From Bactericera cockerelli (lineage: Eukaryota > Arthropoda > Insecta > Hemiptera > Triozidae): 64,000 nucleotides of DNA. The notes under the pieces were generated by a model. The model was given only the letters and a program-made list of their open reading frames with translations, did not search any database and was not told the DNA's origin. The stretch spans positions 40,828,137 through 40,892,136 of the forward strand of contig CM044955.1 of assembly GCA_024516035.1 (NCBI GenBank), given 5' to 3'. Numbering within the stretch: the first letter of the stretch is position 1; every line of letters begins with the position of its first letter. A program made the position numbers and the translations under genes. This document shows, piece by piece, positions 32,601-45,500 of this stretch.

Positions 32601-35600
32601 TTATTATATATAAAAAAATGTTTTCATCACCTAGTGGATTTTCATATCAAAACCATTTTCCCTTAAGCTGTAATTCTAAAGAGCTACTAGGTACATTGTC
32701 ACTTTTTATGTAAATATTTCGTGTAATATATTAATTGTAAGACCTTAAAAATGTGAAATCAAGCAAGATTTTTACTTAGGTAAAATAGAATTTTTATTTT
32801 GTATGATTTGAAATGATGACAATGTTTTTCAAGGGCCCTTGAAACATGAATGAGACTATTACAAATTGAGTCTCGAAATGTGATATTTTGTAATGATGTA
32901 GAAAATAATTTAGAAGAAAAAAAAAATGTCTTAAAGGAGGACTATAAGAAGGAGAATAGATACCTGTTCTCTTTACATTTGGATGTAAATATGTGTTTTT
33001 TAATAGTGTAAAATTGATCACATTAAAATTGTATCTTTCATTGACATGAAAAGTTTAATTAACTATAAAGTGTCAGAAATGAGATTGATGTATTCATTAG
33101 CTATACAGGATGATAGAATATTTTACATACCAAACCCACTTTACTATCAAGAAAATTCCTGAATGCAATTTTACTGCTTGTTTCATAAAATTTTATCTTT
33201 TTTTTCATGTGCCGAGGCAAAAGATAAAATGTTCTCTAAATTTTGACAACTTGGTTGTCGTCATCCAATGTTTTCATCAATTAGTATTGATAAAATGTGT
33301 TTAACTTTGACTTAATTCATTTTGTTTATAAAATCAATCAAAGCGTTACAACTTCCTCTCATGTGATGAGGCTTTTAGCAGACATTTTTCAGCTATTGTA
33401 TTTCTAGAAGAAATCAAAATCTTTACTCTTTATAATCAGTTCCTTTTATGAATCCGATTCATTTAAATATTCGACGCGATATTTGATTTGAACATTTTTA
33501 TTTTTCATAGCCGAATCTTGAACACTTGTGCTGGGTTCAAGCTCTAGAATTGACATATTATCGTTGTCTAAAGCTTGAGGTCTGTGTTGAAAAGATTCGC
33601 TAAACGCGATCTCGAAAAAACGATATTTTCTAGTCTCCATTGAACTAACAAATTGAATGAAAATATGTTTTAATGTACTTACTTGTGAAGGTTAACTTAT
33701 ATTTTGTGTAAAAGTCTCTTTTTTCTTCTAAATCCTGTGTTGGCCATCTTTAAATTTTAGTCACAGTTGATTCTTGTGATTTTACACGTACCTGATTAAT
33801 GATAATATCTTCAGGTTTATTTATATTAGGTCACAATATTTCTTTTTCTTTGCCAACTTCTTGAAGAGAGCTTTTTATATGATGGACTTTGTTGGGCTGA
33901 ATTCATCTTGGGTGATATCCTAAGCATTATTATCATAAATTTCAGTGTTTCAACTGTAGTCTGTTGAATAACATTTATTAGTATTCTTTACTGTTTGGAA
34001 AAATACACATAAAAGAGATGTACTTCTAAATTTTCAATGAAAAAGAGAAGAAATAAATGTTACAGACTCTCCTCTGTTGAATTTATTATTCCAATAGATT
34101 GTTTGAAAAATGAATTGAGTGTTGAGTGCTCTTCAATGTTATCATGTAGAAGAGTGCAAATGTGAATATACATGTTCTATGTTGCAAATTTTCCATGTAG
34201 ATTAAATTCCTTTGAATTCTGGAAATTGTTTTTCTGTGTCATATTTGGTTGTTTTGAAAGCAATAGAAAGATCTGCTAGTTATGAGTTAATTAAATAACT
34301 GAAGAAATAATTATATTCACTAGATACGAAAGAATTGCCTTTTTATAAAAATAGAAAATTTGATAGAATGCAGTTCTATTTATTTTACTCACATTCGCTA
34401 TTTGAAGTGTTCCATCATCTTGTCGAGAAGAGTGAATCATAGTCATGTAACATTTAGAGATCCAATGAAAATCTGTCGACCATCCACTACCAAAATATCT
34501 AGTAAAATGAATAACACTTTGACTGGTAATTATTAATAGATGTTTCAAGATACACTTTCTCGGCAATACATGATGTGCACTAGGGTTAGGGAAATTTAAT
34601 GATGAAATCTTTGTGGACAATGTCTCCGGCTGGTATAGTTTTACAGTCATTTCTAGTTACCATTTCTTTTCCACAAGTTTTCTTACAGAAGATTTTTGTT
34701 CGTTAAGGCAAAGAGTTGAGTTTTTTTTATAGATGCATTTTTAAGCAACTCTTTGTTTTTATTTTAATATCCTGGATAGATTTGTTGAACACCAAGTACT
34801 TTCTACTTTGCTAGTAGGCAGAGGCGGTGAAAGTACTTTAATAGCTAGCCAAAATCCTCACCAAAAAGTAAGCTTACTACTACGGCCCGGCAATGCCTAC
34901 TAGCCAGGATAAAAATGCATCTTAAAATCTTCTTTAGTATCTATTTAAACTTAGAATCATGAGAATGGAAGCCTGGGGATTTTAGTTTCATGAATTTAAT
35001 TATTCTCCTCAGTTTGCTAATGTTTGTGTAATTGTAGAATCATTCATTCTACACGGTATCATCCTTCACCATTAAGGAATTTGTTTGTCACTTAAAATCA
35101 CATTTTAAACAATGATGATGAAACCTTTGAACACAAAACTGACTTTTAATAGTTGAAAAATACCAAGGCTTCCTTTCAATCATTCTAGTTGGTAGATTCC
35201 GAAGGAGTAGCTCTAGGGAACCAGGAAAGCAAGTCAGGAATGGACGTGTGAAGTCCAGCTTCAGTAACAGGCCTGTTGAAGATGGACGGTATCATGACAT
35301 TCCTGTTGTAGAACAGAGTAGAGCAGTGATTCCTGAGGTTCTCTAGAGTTTAATCCCCTATTCCCCAACATTAAATCTTTTTACAACTTACCCTAAGCAA
35401 AGCTATTCTCTACTATCGCCACGTTTTTTTTTCTCAATCTAATTGAGTTAATTTATAAATAAATAAATTACACCAAGACTGAAAGTCAAGTAGGGTTTAA
35501 GAACATCAATAGTTAAATATTTAACCTTTAAAATGTTAGAAATCATCACCGGGCAACTTGCCAGTATGTGTGTGGCTTATTGAACTGTTGATATTGGTTG

Positions 35601-37270
35601 TACTTGCATGCACCCGTTACCCTAACACCAGATCAGGGGCTGCCCTTTCATCTTATCATGTTCTGTCAATTTAATTCTAATATCCTGCTGCCCAGTACTC
35701 ATAACTTGGTATTGCTAGTTAGTTCACTTTTGAAACCGTCTACTCTTTTCAATCATTTGTATACGCCTATCTTTTCAAATGAAATTTGGTCCATATTGAC
35801 CATATTCATATAGAAGAGTATTTTTCCCTAACGCGTTTTCTAACGTGAGCTAACTGGATTAGCAAAGCAACACAGACATTTTTGGTTTTTTACACTCTTT
35901 CCCTAAAATGTTGATATTTTTGGCACTTATTTGCATCTACATATTTTTGTAATATTAGTAGTATTAATAGACGATTCTCAGAAGCAATTAACAATTTCTT
36001 TGTATTACCATAATCCCTACCGAAAAATACTCGTCTATTAATTCCTGACTAACTTACCATCGCTCTTGTGCCTTCAAATAAAGTGTGCCCCCTTCATTAA
36101 TGAGAAAGTCTCATTCGCAAAAATTCAAGGAACGACTTAGTATTTTATAATAACAAGAAGAGAAGAGAATTGCAATCTCCCAGCATACTATTGGGATCCT
36201 TGGAAATTCATGAAGACCGATTTTCTTATAAAATCTGAGAGGTGAAGTTTAGGGGGTAAATCTTACCTCTCTCGTCTTTAATGATAAAGGAGACAGTAAA
36301 ATTCTCAGCTTTTCCTAGAAAAATCATTTGTTTATAAACATTTGAAATACATATCGTAAAAAGAAGTCTTATCTTTTATTAACCATTATGAAGGGGTATT
36401 TTAATGAGACCACCTAATCATAGAACTAACAATGGGATTATAGTAGCATTTAGGAGAAAATATTCTCAATAATTAACTATCCAAGTCAGGAATTCCGAAG
36501 AGATGTCTTGTTTTATTCTATCAGGTTCTTTTTTTATTGAACTATCTTAAAATATTTGAGGAATGCTTATACCACGTTCTTCACTTGCCAATCGTGGTAC
36601 GTTGACGCTCTTGTGAATCAACTCAGAAAAGTATTTATCATTGATAGTAAAGTATTGCAACCTGAGTTAAAGATTCGTTATTCTGTATTCATTTTAAATT
36701 TGGATTTGGCTGTACTATCATTGTCGATGTTACCGTCTGTTGCTTATATGAAACATTTGTCAGTATATATTTTTTTTTTCTCCAGTTGGTTGAATTTTTC
36801 TTGGAATTCATGCGGAATGCTTTTCTGTGAAATATTGTATCGAGCAGTCAGGATTCCATTGCGATTGTTGAGAATTCAAATTTAATAAAGAAATACTTCG
36901 GGGGTAAATTTTCTCTTTATTAAATCTGATGCTTCTCTCTATTGTCTTGATGGAATCTGCTCTCTCATTCCTGTTCTGTATTGAATTTTACTAACATTCC
37001 TGAATTGCCTCGAGCTTGATTTCCTATGTCATAAAAGATCAACTGGATCTCCATACTTCGGAACTACAAGAAATTACCGGAAATATTTTATATTGCTTAC
37101 ACAATTACGGTTTATTACCATAGTAATTCTTATACATCTTTAAAAGTATTGTACTTTTTTTACCTTGTCATTTTGAAAAATAAAAAAAAACCTCCTTTTG
37201 AAACCACGTGAACTTTGTTGTTGTTTTTTTTTATTTATACATATTTTATACTCCTTACTATTACAATTAA
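32600..37270. other. AT-rich intergenic stretch without a recognised gene
   Basis: Only short ORFs on both strands (for example 33446-33640 minus, 34291-34650 minus, 36556-36885 plus), none with a motif I know. A MITE-like inverted pair around ATTAATAGACG lies at 35955-36050. Confidence 0.5.
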
Positions 37271-37274
37271 GAAG

Positions 37275-37450
37275 TCACCGTGGCCGAGTTAGTTAGCGCG
37301 CTTGGCATCGCACGCACAGTGACCTGTGTTCGATCCCAAGCGGGGCAAGATTTTTTCTGTTCTGTTCTTGGGTGTTCGGGATCCACTTATATCTCGTGAG
37401 AAAAATGAGTAGTTGCTTCATTGTGAGCAGCGACCAGTGGCGGAATTATA
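37275..37450 (+). mobile_element. tRNA-derived SINE, family D
   Basis: Head GTCACCGTGGCCGAGTTAG with box B GTTCGATCCC. The 3' part GTGAGAAAAATGAGTAGTTG is shared with 61075-61277 on the other strand. Confidence 0.75.
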
Positions 37451-37922
37451 GGCAAAATAAAATACTAGGATATTAAAAGATATAGAAAAAGTCCAATAAT
37501 TATGCGCTACCCATTAAAAATTGTGATATAATAACACAAAGCAACTGATTAATGGTATTAAAGATTAAAACCGTACTTCATTGTTCATGAATTCTCCTGA
37601 TTATAAATATACGATCACATCAGGTTAGTTTGAGTTTTCAAGTAACGAAGAGAAAAGCAGTCTGAATTATGACCAAGTACAATTTTTAAACAAGTTCTGG
37701 TTCATGGATTCAGAATTTAAGCGCTGTGATGGATTCGATTGCCACTGGTGAAAATCTGTTTAGATTTATGTTAAAGAAATGGAAGAAGAGAACGACTAAC
37801 CCGGGAAATGTCTTAAAACTACATTTACTCTGACTTTTCTACAGATCGATCGGCTTTTTGTTTGCGGAATGTTGAATTCCGTTAGTAACATCAATTTCTT
37901 TGTAGAAAGAAGTATCGACTCG

Positions 37923-38078
37923 TTATTCAAAGTACTCGGTTATCACATCCAGTATTCTGTTATCCTCCACCTGGTCCAAGCCATCATCGTCAGACTTCCT
38001 GCAGTACATCTGTCGGACTTTCTCCAAGTCACCATTGGTAGCGCCTACCCTTTGTCCGAGCGGAGTCTTGGGATCTTT
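37923..38078 (-). CDS. Astacin last exon
   Basis: Acceptor TTATCAG in phase 0. It reads KDPKTPLGQRVGATNGDLEKVRQMYC, then a short acidic tail and TAA. The GQR and the final Cys are family marks. It is over 5 kb from the previous exon because of inserted transposons. Confidence 0.88.
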   Translation of the reverse strand, partial: KDPKTPLGQRVGATNGDLEKVRQMYCRKSDDDGLDQVEDNRILDVITEYFE

Positions 38079-41000
38079 CTGATAAGGGAAGAAACAGAAG
38101 GAAGGATTTCTTTAGTAAGTAAGTACGCGCAAACTAAAATAAATGACTAGGGGCTAGTACCAAAGATGTTCTTTTCACTTGAAAATGAAAAAAAAAATCT
38201 GGTGTAAACATCACACGACTTTCCTTATCCACCAAAAAGGAGTCGAATTCCGCCACTGGTGACTCAACGGTAACAGATAACTAAAAGTGAATGCCAAATT
38301 CATAATCAGCACTTCAAAATCATTGAATTTGATATGTCACAACCCCCATTTGATATGTCACTAGGATGAATAATAAAAAAGTTAGTCAAAGCGTGTTCCC
38401 CCCAAAATACCGGTAAATTGGAGCCGAGGTCCAAAAAGTTCAAGATATCAAAAAAATGATTATTTTTGTTTTAACCAATTCAAAGAAGCGGTGCTTGCGT
38501 CTAATATTTGCGGCCGTGGGATGCGGCCTATTTCAACCAAAAGTTTCGTGGTTCGTCTGGTGTATAAAATTAATTTCCATACCAAATTTCAAGTCTCTAG
38601 CTCTTACCGTTCTCGAGATATCCTGTTTACACACACACACACAGACAGACTGACGCACGGACCAATGACTGAAAACAACTTTTTTGGTTCGTCCCGAGGC
38701 TATGATTCGTCCAGAAGTGTGAAAAACTGGGTAGGTCAAATTTTCGACGAATACAATACTTTCCTTATTATAGGATAAGGAACGTAAAAACAGGTAAAAT
38801 TTCTATAACTTTAAAATATTTTTTTGTTTTCCTTTATTATTGTCGTCAGAAGGATTCGGATGACTTTAAATTAATGAAAGTCAAACTTATTCAAAACATC
38901 CAAATAACCACTAAGAGAATATATCTACCTTTTCTTAGGAACCTGTAAATAATGTGTACAATAATTGAATCAGTTATTTTGAAAAGGGGTTTAGTCACAA
39001 AAGGTAAACTTTTGGAAAACTAAAAAAACTATTTATTTCTGAAAATATAAAACATGGCATATTTATTTTCTTCATGTATTGCAATGATTAATTAGGCTAA
39101 AAAACATTATGAGACTGATTTACAAACATTTAAGTGTCATCCTTTTCAAGTAAATTTTAGTTTTATAGACTGGACTTATGTCCTTATCGAAATAAACACA
39201 AAAATAGGTAAATCCGTTAACCACATATATTATATGCATATTATTTACCATTTTGGTTTGGGTCAACCACAAACCACATATTTTATGTCAATTCTGAGAC
39301 AATTTAGGTTAGTATTTTAGGGATAAGATAAAAAGAAAATCATCTTCAAATTTCAAGTACATATTTGTGTTAGTTTGAGAAAAAAAAAAAAAAAAAATAA
39401 ACTGACCTTAAACTGAACAAATCTGATGTTATCAACAAGTAGTGAATTCACTATGAGTCATTTCGAAAAGGGATTTCGTGATTTCGTCACGGACTTAGGC
39501 AGATCGTACACTGAGGAAACGCGTTTCGTAAAACGCATTTCATGCAACGGATTTCACGAAACGCATTTCACTAGACCGCGCACATTGGTGAAACTTTCTT
39601 AGTTCAGTTTCGTTCGTCATGTCATCCGATGAAGATGATATTGTCTACCTACATGAAAAATAAATGAATAAGAATATAATAATAATGATAAATCATTTGT
39701 TTTATTTATCATATTTTTTTTATACAGAGGATCTCAGCCTGGTTGTGACTACTGCCCGTAGTCCAGAGATCCCGAGTTCGATCCCCGGTTGGAGCAGACT
39801 TTTCGAAGAAAATTCTGTTCCCTCCGAACACGTGAGGCTGGCATTTCCGGCCCTACCCAGGCTGGGTGAGGTTAATGTGGGTAGCTGGTACGATTCCCAG
39901 CGAATGGAGGGTAAAACCCCCGTCCTAATCCAGGACGTTAAATCAAATAGAATCGTTGGCGTTAGGAAGGGCATCCAGCCATAAAAAAACGTGCGTCACC
40001 CTACCAACCTTAACCATGAGGTTGAACAATGCCGACCCCAAAAGCAACATAAGCTGATATGGGATAAAGGAGTAGAGTATAAAACATGGGTCTCATGCAA
40101 TAACAACTAATGGCTGTAAAATCCAAACGGCTGAAGTTGGTTTGCTGAAATATATATTTTTGGAACCGCCTCGACGACCGGCATCTTTTGGTACCACTTT
40201 CAGCCCCCTAGCTTAATTTCAGCCCCCCCTAGGGCAGTTTATGTGTTTTGGTGAATTTACGCAATAGTGGGAATCGAAGTGTTGACCTGTAGACTCTGAG
40301 AACTGATATTTCATTGTTATATTTGGGATTCGAACCATAGACCTGTGGATTTGCAGCCTTTTGGTACCACTTCCACCCCCCCAGCTTAATTTCAGCCCCC
40401 CCCTAGGGCAGTTTATGTGTTTTGGTGAATTTACGCAATAGTGGGAATCGAAGTGTTGACCTGTAGACTCTGAGAACTGATATTTCATTGTTATGTTTGG
40501 GATTCCACTTCCACCCCCCCCCCCCAGCTTAATTTCAGCCCCCCCTAGGGCAGTTTATGTGTTTTGGTGAATTTACGCAATAGTGGGAATCGAAGTGTTG
40601 ACCTATAGACTCTGAGAACTGATATTTCATTGTTATATTTGGGATTCGAACCATAGACCTGTGGATTTGCAGCCTTAGCGATTGACATTAAATTACAAAG
40701 ACCAAGTGTGTGTTCAATTCAGTGTCCAAGTTGAAGCGATATTATTTGTACAACAACAAAAAAAAAACCCCCAACATTTTTGGGATTCGAACCATAGACC
40801 TGTGAACTGTCGGCATAATATTATTTCGTTAAATGCTAATTTATTCATAGCTAGAAAAGCTAACTAAAGGTCTTTATCAGTTCTAACTTTGCAACTCAAT
40901 TCTATGGTTCGAATCCCAAATATAACAATGAAATATCAGTTCTCAGAGTCTACAGGTCAACACTTCGATTCCCACTATAAAAAGAATAAATAAGGTCTAC

Positions 41001-44000
41001 AACCATCCTGTATATTTTGACTAATTCTTTTATTACGTCTAGCATCACCCTGTATATGTTTACTAGTCAAAAGAGAATCGTTGATATGGCGTGATCACTG
41101 GCTGAGGTCATGGGTCAAATTTGATAGCAACTGCCGGTTTGCATGTTAACAATAGATAAGAAGAATTGAGTTGCAAAGTTAGAACTGATAAAGACCTTTA
41201 GTTAGCTTTTCTAGCTATGAATAAATTAGCATTTGACGAAATAATATTATGCCGACAGTTCACAGGTCTATGGTTCGAATCCCAAAAATGTCGGGGGTTT
41301 TTTGTTGTTGTACAAATAATATCGCTTCAACTTGGACACTGAATTGAACACACACTTGGTCTTTGTAATTTAATGTCAATCGCTAAGGCTGCAAATCCAC
41401 AGGTCTATGGTTCGAATCCCAAATATAACAATGAAATATCAGTTCTCAGAGTCTACAGGTCAACACTTCGATTCCCACTATAAAAAGAATAAATAAGGTC
41501 TACAACCATCCTGTATATTTTGACTAAATCCACCCAGTATGAAATGGCTGGGGTCAAACATCATATGACCTAAGCCTGTCTACCTGAGGAGATAAGAAGA
41601 ATTGAGTTGCAAAGTTAGAACTGATAAAGACCTTTAGTTAGCTTTTCTAGCTATGAATAAATTAGCATTTAACGAAATAATATTATGCCGACAGTTCACA
41701 GGTCTATGGTTCGAATCCCAAAAATGTTGGGGGTTTTTTTTTTGTTGTTGTACAAATAATATCGCTTCAACTTGGACACTGAATTGAACACACACTTGGT
41801 CTTTGTAATTTAATGTCAATCGCTAAGGCTGCAAATCCACAGGTCTATGGTTCGAATCCCAAATATAACAATGAAATATCAGTTCTCAGAGTCTATAGGT
41901 CAACACTTCGATTCCCACTATTGCGTAAATTCACCAAAACACATAAACTGCCCTAGGGGGGGCTGAAATTAAGCTGGGGGGGGGGGGGGGGTGGAAGTGG
42001 AATCCCAAACATAACAATGAAATATCAGTTCTCAGAGTCTACAGGTCAACACTTCGATTCCCACTATTGCGTAAATTCACCAAAACACATAAACTGCCCT
42101 AGGGGGGGGCTGAAATTAAGCTGGGGGGGTGGAAGTGGTACCAAAAGGCTGCAAATCCACAGGTCTATGGTTCGAATCCCAAATATAACAATGAAATATC
42201 AGTTCTCAGAGTCTACAGGTCAACACTTCGATTCCCACTATTGCGTAAATTCACCAAAACACATTAAACTGCCCTAGGGGGGGCTGAAATTAAGCTAGGG
42301 GGCTGAAAGTGGTACCAAAAGATGCCGGTCGTCGAGGCGGTTCCAAAAATATATATTTCAGCAAACCAACTTCAGCCGTTTGGATTTTACAGCCATTAGT
42401 TGTTATTGCATGAGACCCATGTTTTATACTCTACTTAAAGGCAAAGGAGATATGTGTATAGAGAACCCATCCTAAGCCATTTTTATTTGGCTTCTAAGAA
42501 TAAGAGAAACTTTTGAACAGTTCACTTCTTTACCCACCATCTCCCATTTCCTTTGCACAATGTCCCTGTTAGAATATTCTTTCAATTTCTAATTATATAG
42601 GTAGGGATACTTTTCTACAGCCTCTACCAGCTTCACTTGAAAGTCCATTTTTTTTGTGAGTAGAAAAAATAAAATAATAATAACCTCAACGGTCTATTAA
42701 ATACTAATTAATTAATTATCACCAAGAGATCACACGAAACTGAATCACACGAAACCAAATATTTCGGTTTCAACGAAACGCGTTTCATGCATTTCTAGAA
42801 ACTGTAGTTTCTTGTAACTCAGTGTACGCGCCTCTGTGTATTTCAATCTATCGGTTTTGTGAAATCCAAATTTCACGTTTCAAGAAATGCGTTTCGTGAA
42901 ACGCGTTTCTTCAGTGTACGACCTGCCTTATTTCTTTTTCAAACAAAACAACATATTGAACTCGCTATAACTTCCTTATGACTGATCGGATTTGTGTCTT
43001 TCTCATACATAACGATGCGTCTAAGTCCATAGAATCCATTTTCATAATAAAACAAATTTCGAAAAAATTGGACTTAACCCTTTTAAAAATAACTGATTCA
43101 ATTCTAAAAGTTTCCACCAATCATGTTTGAAAAATGAGATCGACCCATCTGAAGAGCATAAATATCTCATCTTGTCCTGCGGTGTCTAAATCCATGCATT
43201 TTTTTTTTTTTTTTTTTTTTTTTGCATGATGATGATGGTTTTTTTTTGCATGATGGTGAGAATTAAAGGCCTTGCTGAAAAAACGAGCTATCTGCATATC
43301 TGCAAAAAAAATCGATACCGCGTTTTCGACAAACTCGGCGTAATCATATCCAGGTATAAAAACGGACCACATGACTGATAGCTTGACAACGTTTCCCCTA
43401 AAATTTTGAAAAATGTAGATAGGATAACCAGTCCTGAATTTACCTTTGCGACAATGGTCTCCTTCCCGTTCTTGGAGAAAGCCTTGTGAGGGTAGTGCAT
43501 GACGCTGACGTAGTCATAAGGCACTCCGTAATGGGTGACGTCCTTCGGAGATGCTTTGCCGAAGTCATTCCAGTACGCTGGAACACGAAGAGAAGGAAAA
43601 TACTCGCAATAAAGTCAAGACTTCTTTCAAGACTTGGACGTACGTAAGTACGGTTCGGCTTTTCTTTGTTGTAATCCTATTTTTAATTTGGTCTGAGGTA
43701 GTATTAATGAACAATTTTCATTTGTGAATAAATGATTTTGACTCAAGGAGGTTTCGAAAGTCAAAGTTTATGTGGGGTATGAATACCTGTAAATTGAAAG
43801 ACCGACAGCCCCATGGTCCCTACGCCTGAATCGAGATAGTTCACACTTACTTCTGTCGATGTTCTCCCACAGGATCTTGACGTACTGATCCCTGTCGGAC
43901 CTGGCCTGCTCATGCAGTAAGCCTATCACATGCAGAAGCTCGTGCTCTATAGTACCCTGGTGGTTCGTGCACTCCGGGATCTGCAAGTTCACCGGTAATC

Positions 44001-45500
44001 CCTGGCCATTCTTCTGGGGGTGGTACCCGATCATAGCGAAGCAGCCCTTCTTGTTGTTGGAGATCTCGATGAAGGTCTTGTACACCCGAGTCTTGAGGGG
44101 CACAAATCTGATGCATGTCTCTGATTGCAGTCGCTCCATTGCTTTCAGCACTTTCTCCCTCTCGGAAACGGCTGAAAAATGAGAAAGAATAATAAAGGTA
44201 TAAACAAAGCCCTAAAGATATTAATGTTTAATAAAAATTGCGAAATCCAGATCTCTAAATAAGCCCTAATTTGTATTGAAGCAATATTGGACTTCTGTAT
44301 GAGTGGAAGGCTTGGCAAGAAGACATTATTTTTACTTTACCTAGCCTGATAATGACTTTAACCAGAACTAGGTAGGTATAGGTACGTACATTTTATTATT
44401 TTAATGTTTGTATTAGTTTGGTTTGGTACAAACAATTTAATAAAAAATACTCATTTTTTGCATTCATTAATAACAATAGTAACATAAGTATGTTTCTTGC
44501 ATCAGGAGTAGACTACTCTACTTCATGTGATAAATTTTACCTTATTATTTAACCATGTTTAAGACACTTTTGTCTGCTCAACCGAGTGCCTCCAATCAGT
44601 TCGTTCTTGTGCTGCTTGCATCCAATTGGTGGGATTCCCATTTGTTCAACATCTCTCTGTATTCACCCACCTGACTTTTGAAGTCTTCTACATTTTTCTT
44701 GAATTTTTTCCTATTGGTAACTTGGTTAGGTTAGATAACCACGTAACTTGGTTCCGCAAAGGGGTGATTTATGAGAAAGACACTGACTTCTGTAGCTTGA
44801 TTGATAAAGTGGCTACTTGTAACTTGGAGGTCGGTGGTTCGAGTCCCAAGTTACGCGAAAATTTAGTAAAGCGAGTTTGAGTAATTGTGATATCACGATG
44901 GTGATTAACACAAATATCATAACTTATTAGAAATAATTTATTTTTCCCTGAGTTCTTCTTAAGGCTACGTGTAATATTTTCACCGTTTCTGACTGGACTT
45001 ACGAAACTTCTCGTGAAAGATGAATGGTATGATTCCCTTAGGCCACTTGTAGGCTTCCACTTTGAGCGCGTTCTTCCCTTGTATATTGAAGCCGTCCGCC
45101 AGTAGAATGTCTCCTTGGTACATGTTGGGCTGCAGGTCCGGGTTCTGGGCTGAAAAATTCGGACCATTTACGCTCTAGGGTAGACGGACCGAAAAAAAAT
45201 TCGGTACATGTTAAATTTATGTCACATGAGGCAGTACATACTTATTTCCATACCCACATATTACTTACACTTATAGAAGGTGCAAGTGTAAAGTGACGTG
45301 ATGTGTACTGACAACCTCACAGTGACGGACAGATGGAAAGAAGATGTTCGCTTCCCCCGTTCAGGTGCGAGAGGTAATTTTCACAAAACACAACTTACTA
45401 TTGTAGGATCTGGAGAGCCAGGGAACTTCAGTGTCGCTGTCCACCATGACAGGAGACAGATTTGAAGCTGGCACTAGAACCAAAACTACCAGGCATACCT
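37923..45500 (-). CDS. Secreted astacin-family zinc metalloprotease (spliced, 5' end incomplete)
   Basis: Exons in reading order on the minus strand are 45500-45399, 45149-45003, 44171-43851, 43577-43444 and 38078-37923. Every phase fits and no frame is broken. The first exon found is hydrophobic (VCLVVLVLVPAS), the later part of a signal peptide, so the start codon lies in an exon not found, above 45500. A short propeptide leads to the catalytic domain at KWPKGIIPF. The zinc site is HELLHVIGLLHEQ, with His ligands and catalytic Glu, and the Met-turn is SVMHYP, with its Tyr. Conserved Cys are present at ETCIRF, KGCFAM, PEC and MYC. After MYC the chain ends about 24 residues later with no EGF or CUB domain, so it is a minimal astacin as in many insect gut or venom enzymes. 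Substrate unknown. Confidence 0.92.
38250..38790 (+). repeat. Interspersed repeat family F, copy 1
   Basis: Shares a long colinear stretch with 62110-62672 (TAATCAGCAC, TTTGATATGTCACAACCCC, ACCAAATTTCAAGTCT, TTATTATAGGATAAGGAA) and a weaker copy at 58955-59345. It holds a short CA run. The class is undetermined. Confidence 0.65.
39725..40070 (+). mobile_element. SINE family E, longest copy
   Basis: tRNA-like head with box B GAGTTCGATCCCCGG, body CCCAGGCTGGGTGAGG, AGGGTAAAACCCCCGTCC, and the tail GGGATAAAGGAGTAGAG. It is the reference for the family in this window. Confidence 0.8.
40071..42435. repeat. Large inverted repeat, arms about 0.83 kb
   Basis: The left arm 40071-40903 and the right arm 41598-42435 are reverse complements with very few differences, so both encode the same 61-residue chance ORF. 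The 0.7-kb spacer holds a third, partial inverted copy (about 41160-41480) and a direct repeat of 40903-41020 at about 41405-41527. Each arm contains box-B-like words (GGTTCGAATCCCAAA) and C runs. Confidence 0.88.
42474..42648 (-). pseudogene. MADF/Myb-like domain remnant of the Harbinger element
   Basis: From ATG at 42648 the frame reads FQVKLVEAVEKYPYLYN, stop, then KEYSNRDIVQRKWEMVGKEV. This is the LIEAV-KYP-LY ... W--V spacing of a MADF domain, broken by one TAG. PIF/Harbinger elements encode such proteins to guide the transposase. Confidence 0.6.
43444..43577 (-). CDS. Astacin exon with Met-turn
   Basis: Acceptor TTCCAG, donor AAAG|GTAAAT. It encodes YWNDFGKASPKD, YDYVSVMHYPHKAFSKNGKETIV. 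Tyr in the Met-turn is the fifth zinc ligand of the family. Confidence 0.93.
43851..44171 (-). CDS. Astacin exon with zinc site
   Basis: Acceptor TTTTCAG, donor CAGAA|GTAAGT. It runs from PVSEREKVLKAMERL through HELLHVIGLLHEQARSDRDQYV to ENIDR. Confidence 0.95.
44745..44880 (+). mobile_element. tRNA-like SINE fragment in an astacin intron
   Basis: CTGTAGCTTGATTGATAAAG resembles a pol III box A and GGTGGTTCGAGTCCC a box B, at SINE spacing. The family is not otherwise present. Confidence 0.45.
45003..45149 (-). CDS. Astacin propeptide and domain-start exon
   Basis: Acceptor TTTCAG, donor TTTC|GTAAGT. It reads QNPDLQPNMYQGDILLADG, then YKWPKGIIPF, the usual border between propeptide and mature enzyme in this family. 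Confidence 0.88.
45399..45500 (-). CDS. Astacin exon with part of the signal peptide
   Basis: Acceptor CTTGCAG, donor CAATA|GTAAGT. The hydrophobic start must be completed by an upstream exon that supplies one base of the first codon. Confidence 0.75.

Larger units (their letters stand above)
39498..42927. mobile_element. PIF/Harbinger transposon remnant, 3.4 kb
   Basis: Ends GGCAGATCGTACACTGA and TCAGTGTACGACCTGCC are inverted for about 45 bp with GAAACGCGTTTC words inside, flanked by TTA (39495-39497, 42928-42930). Near the left end an ATG starts MSSDEDDIVYLHEK-stop, an acidic start. Near the right end is a MADF-like ORF on the minus strand. Harbinger elements typically carry such a DNA-binding partner as well as the transposase, which is missing here. 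The middle is replaced by a SINE and a large inverted repeat. It sits in the last astacin intron. Confidence 0.75.

Noticed and set aside
34291..34650. 119-residue minus-strand ORF
   Set aside because: No recognisable motif, low-complexity AT-rich end, no convincing splice partners; the nearby ORF at 33446-33640 does not join it clearly.
36556..36885. 109-residue plus-strand ORF
   Set aside because: Hydrophobic, AT-driven composition and no family marks.
40682..41819. Identical 61-residue ORFs on opposite strands
   Set aside because: Same chance ORF in the two arms of the inverted repeat.
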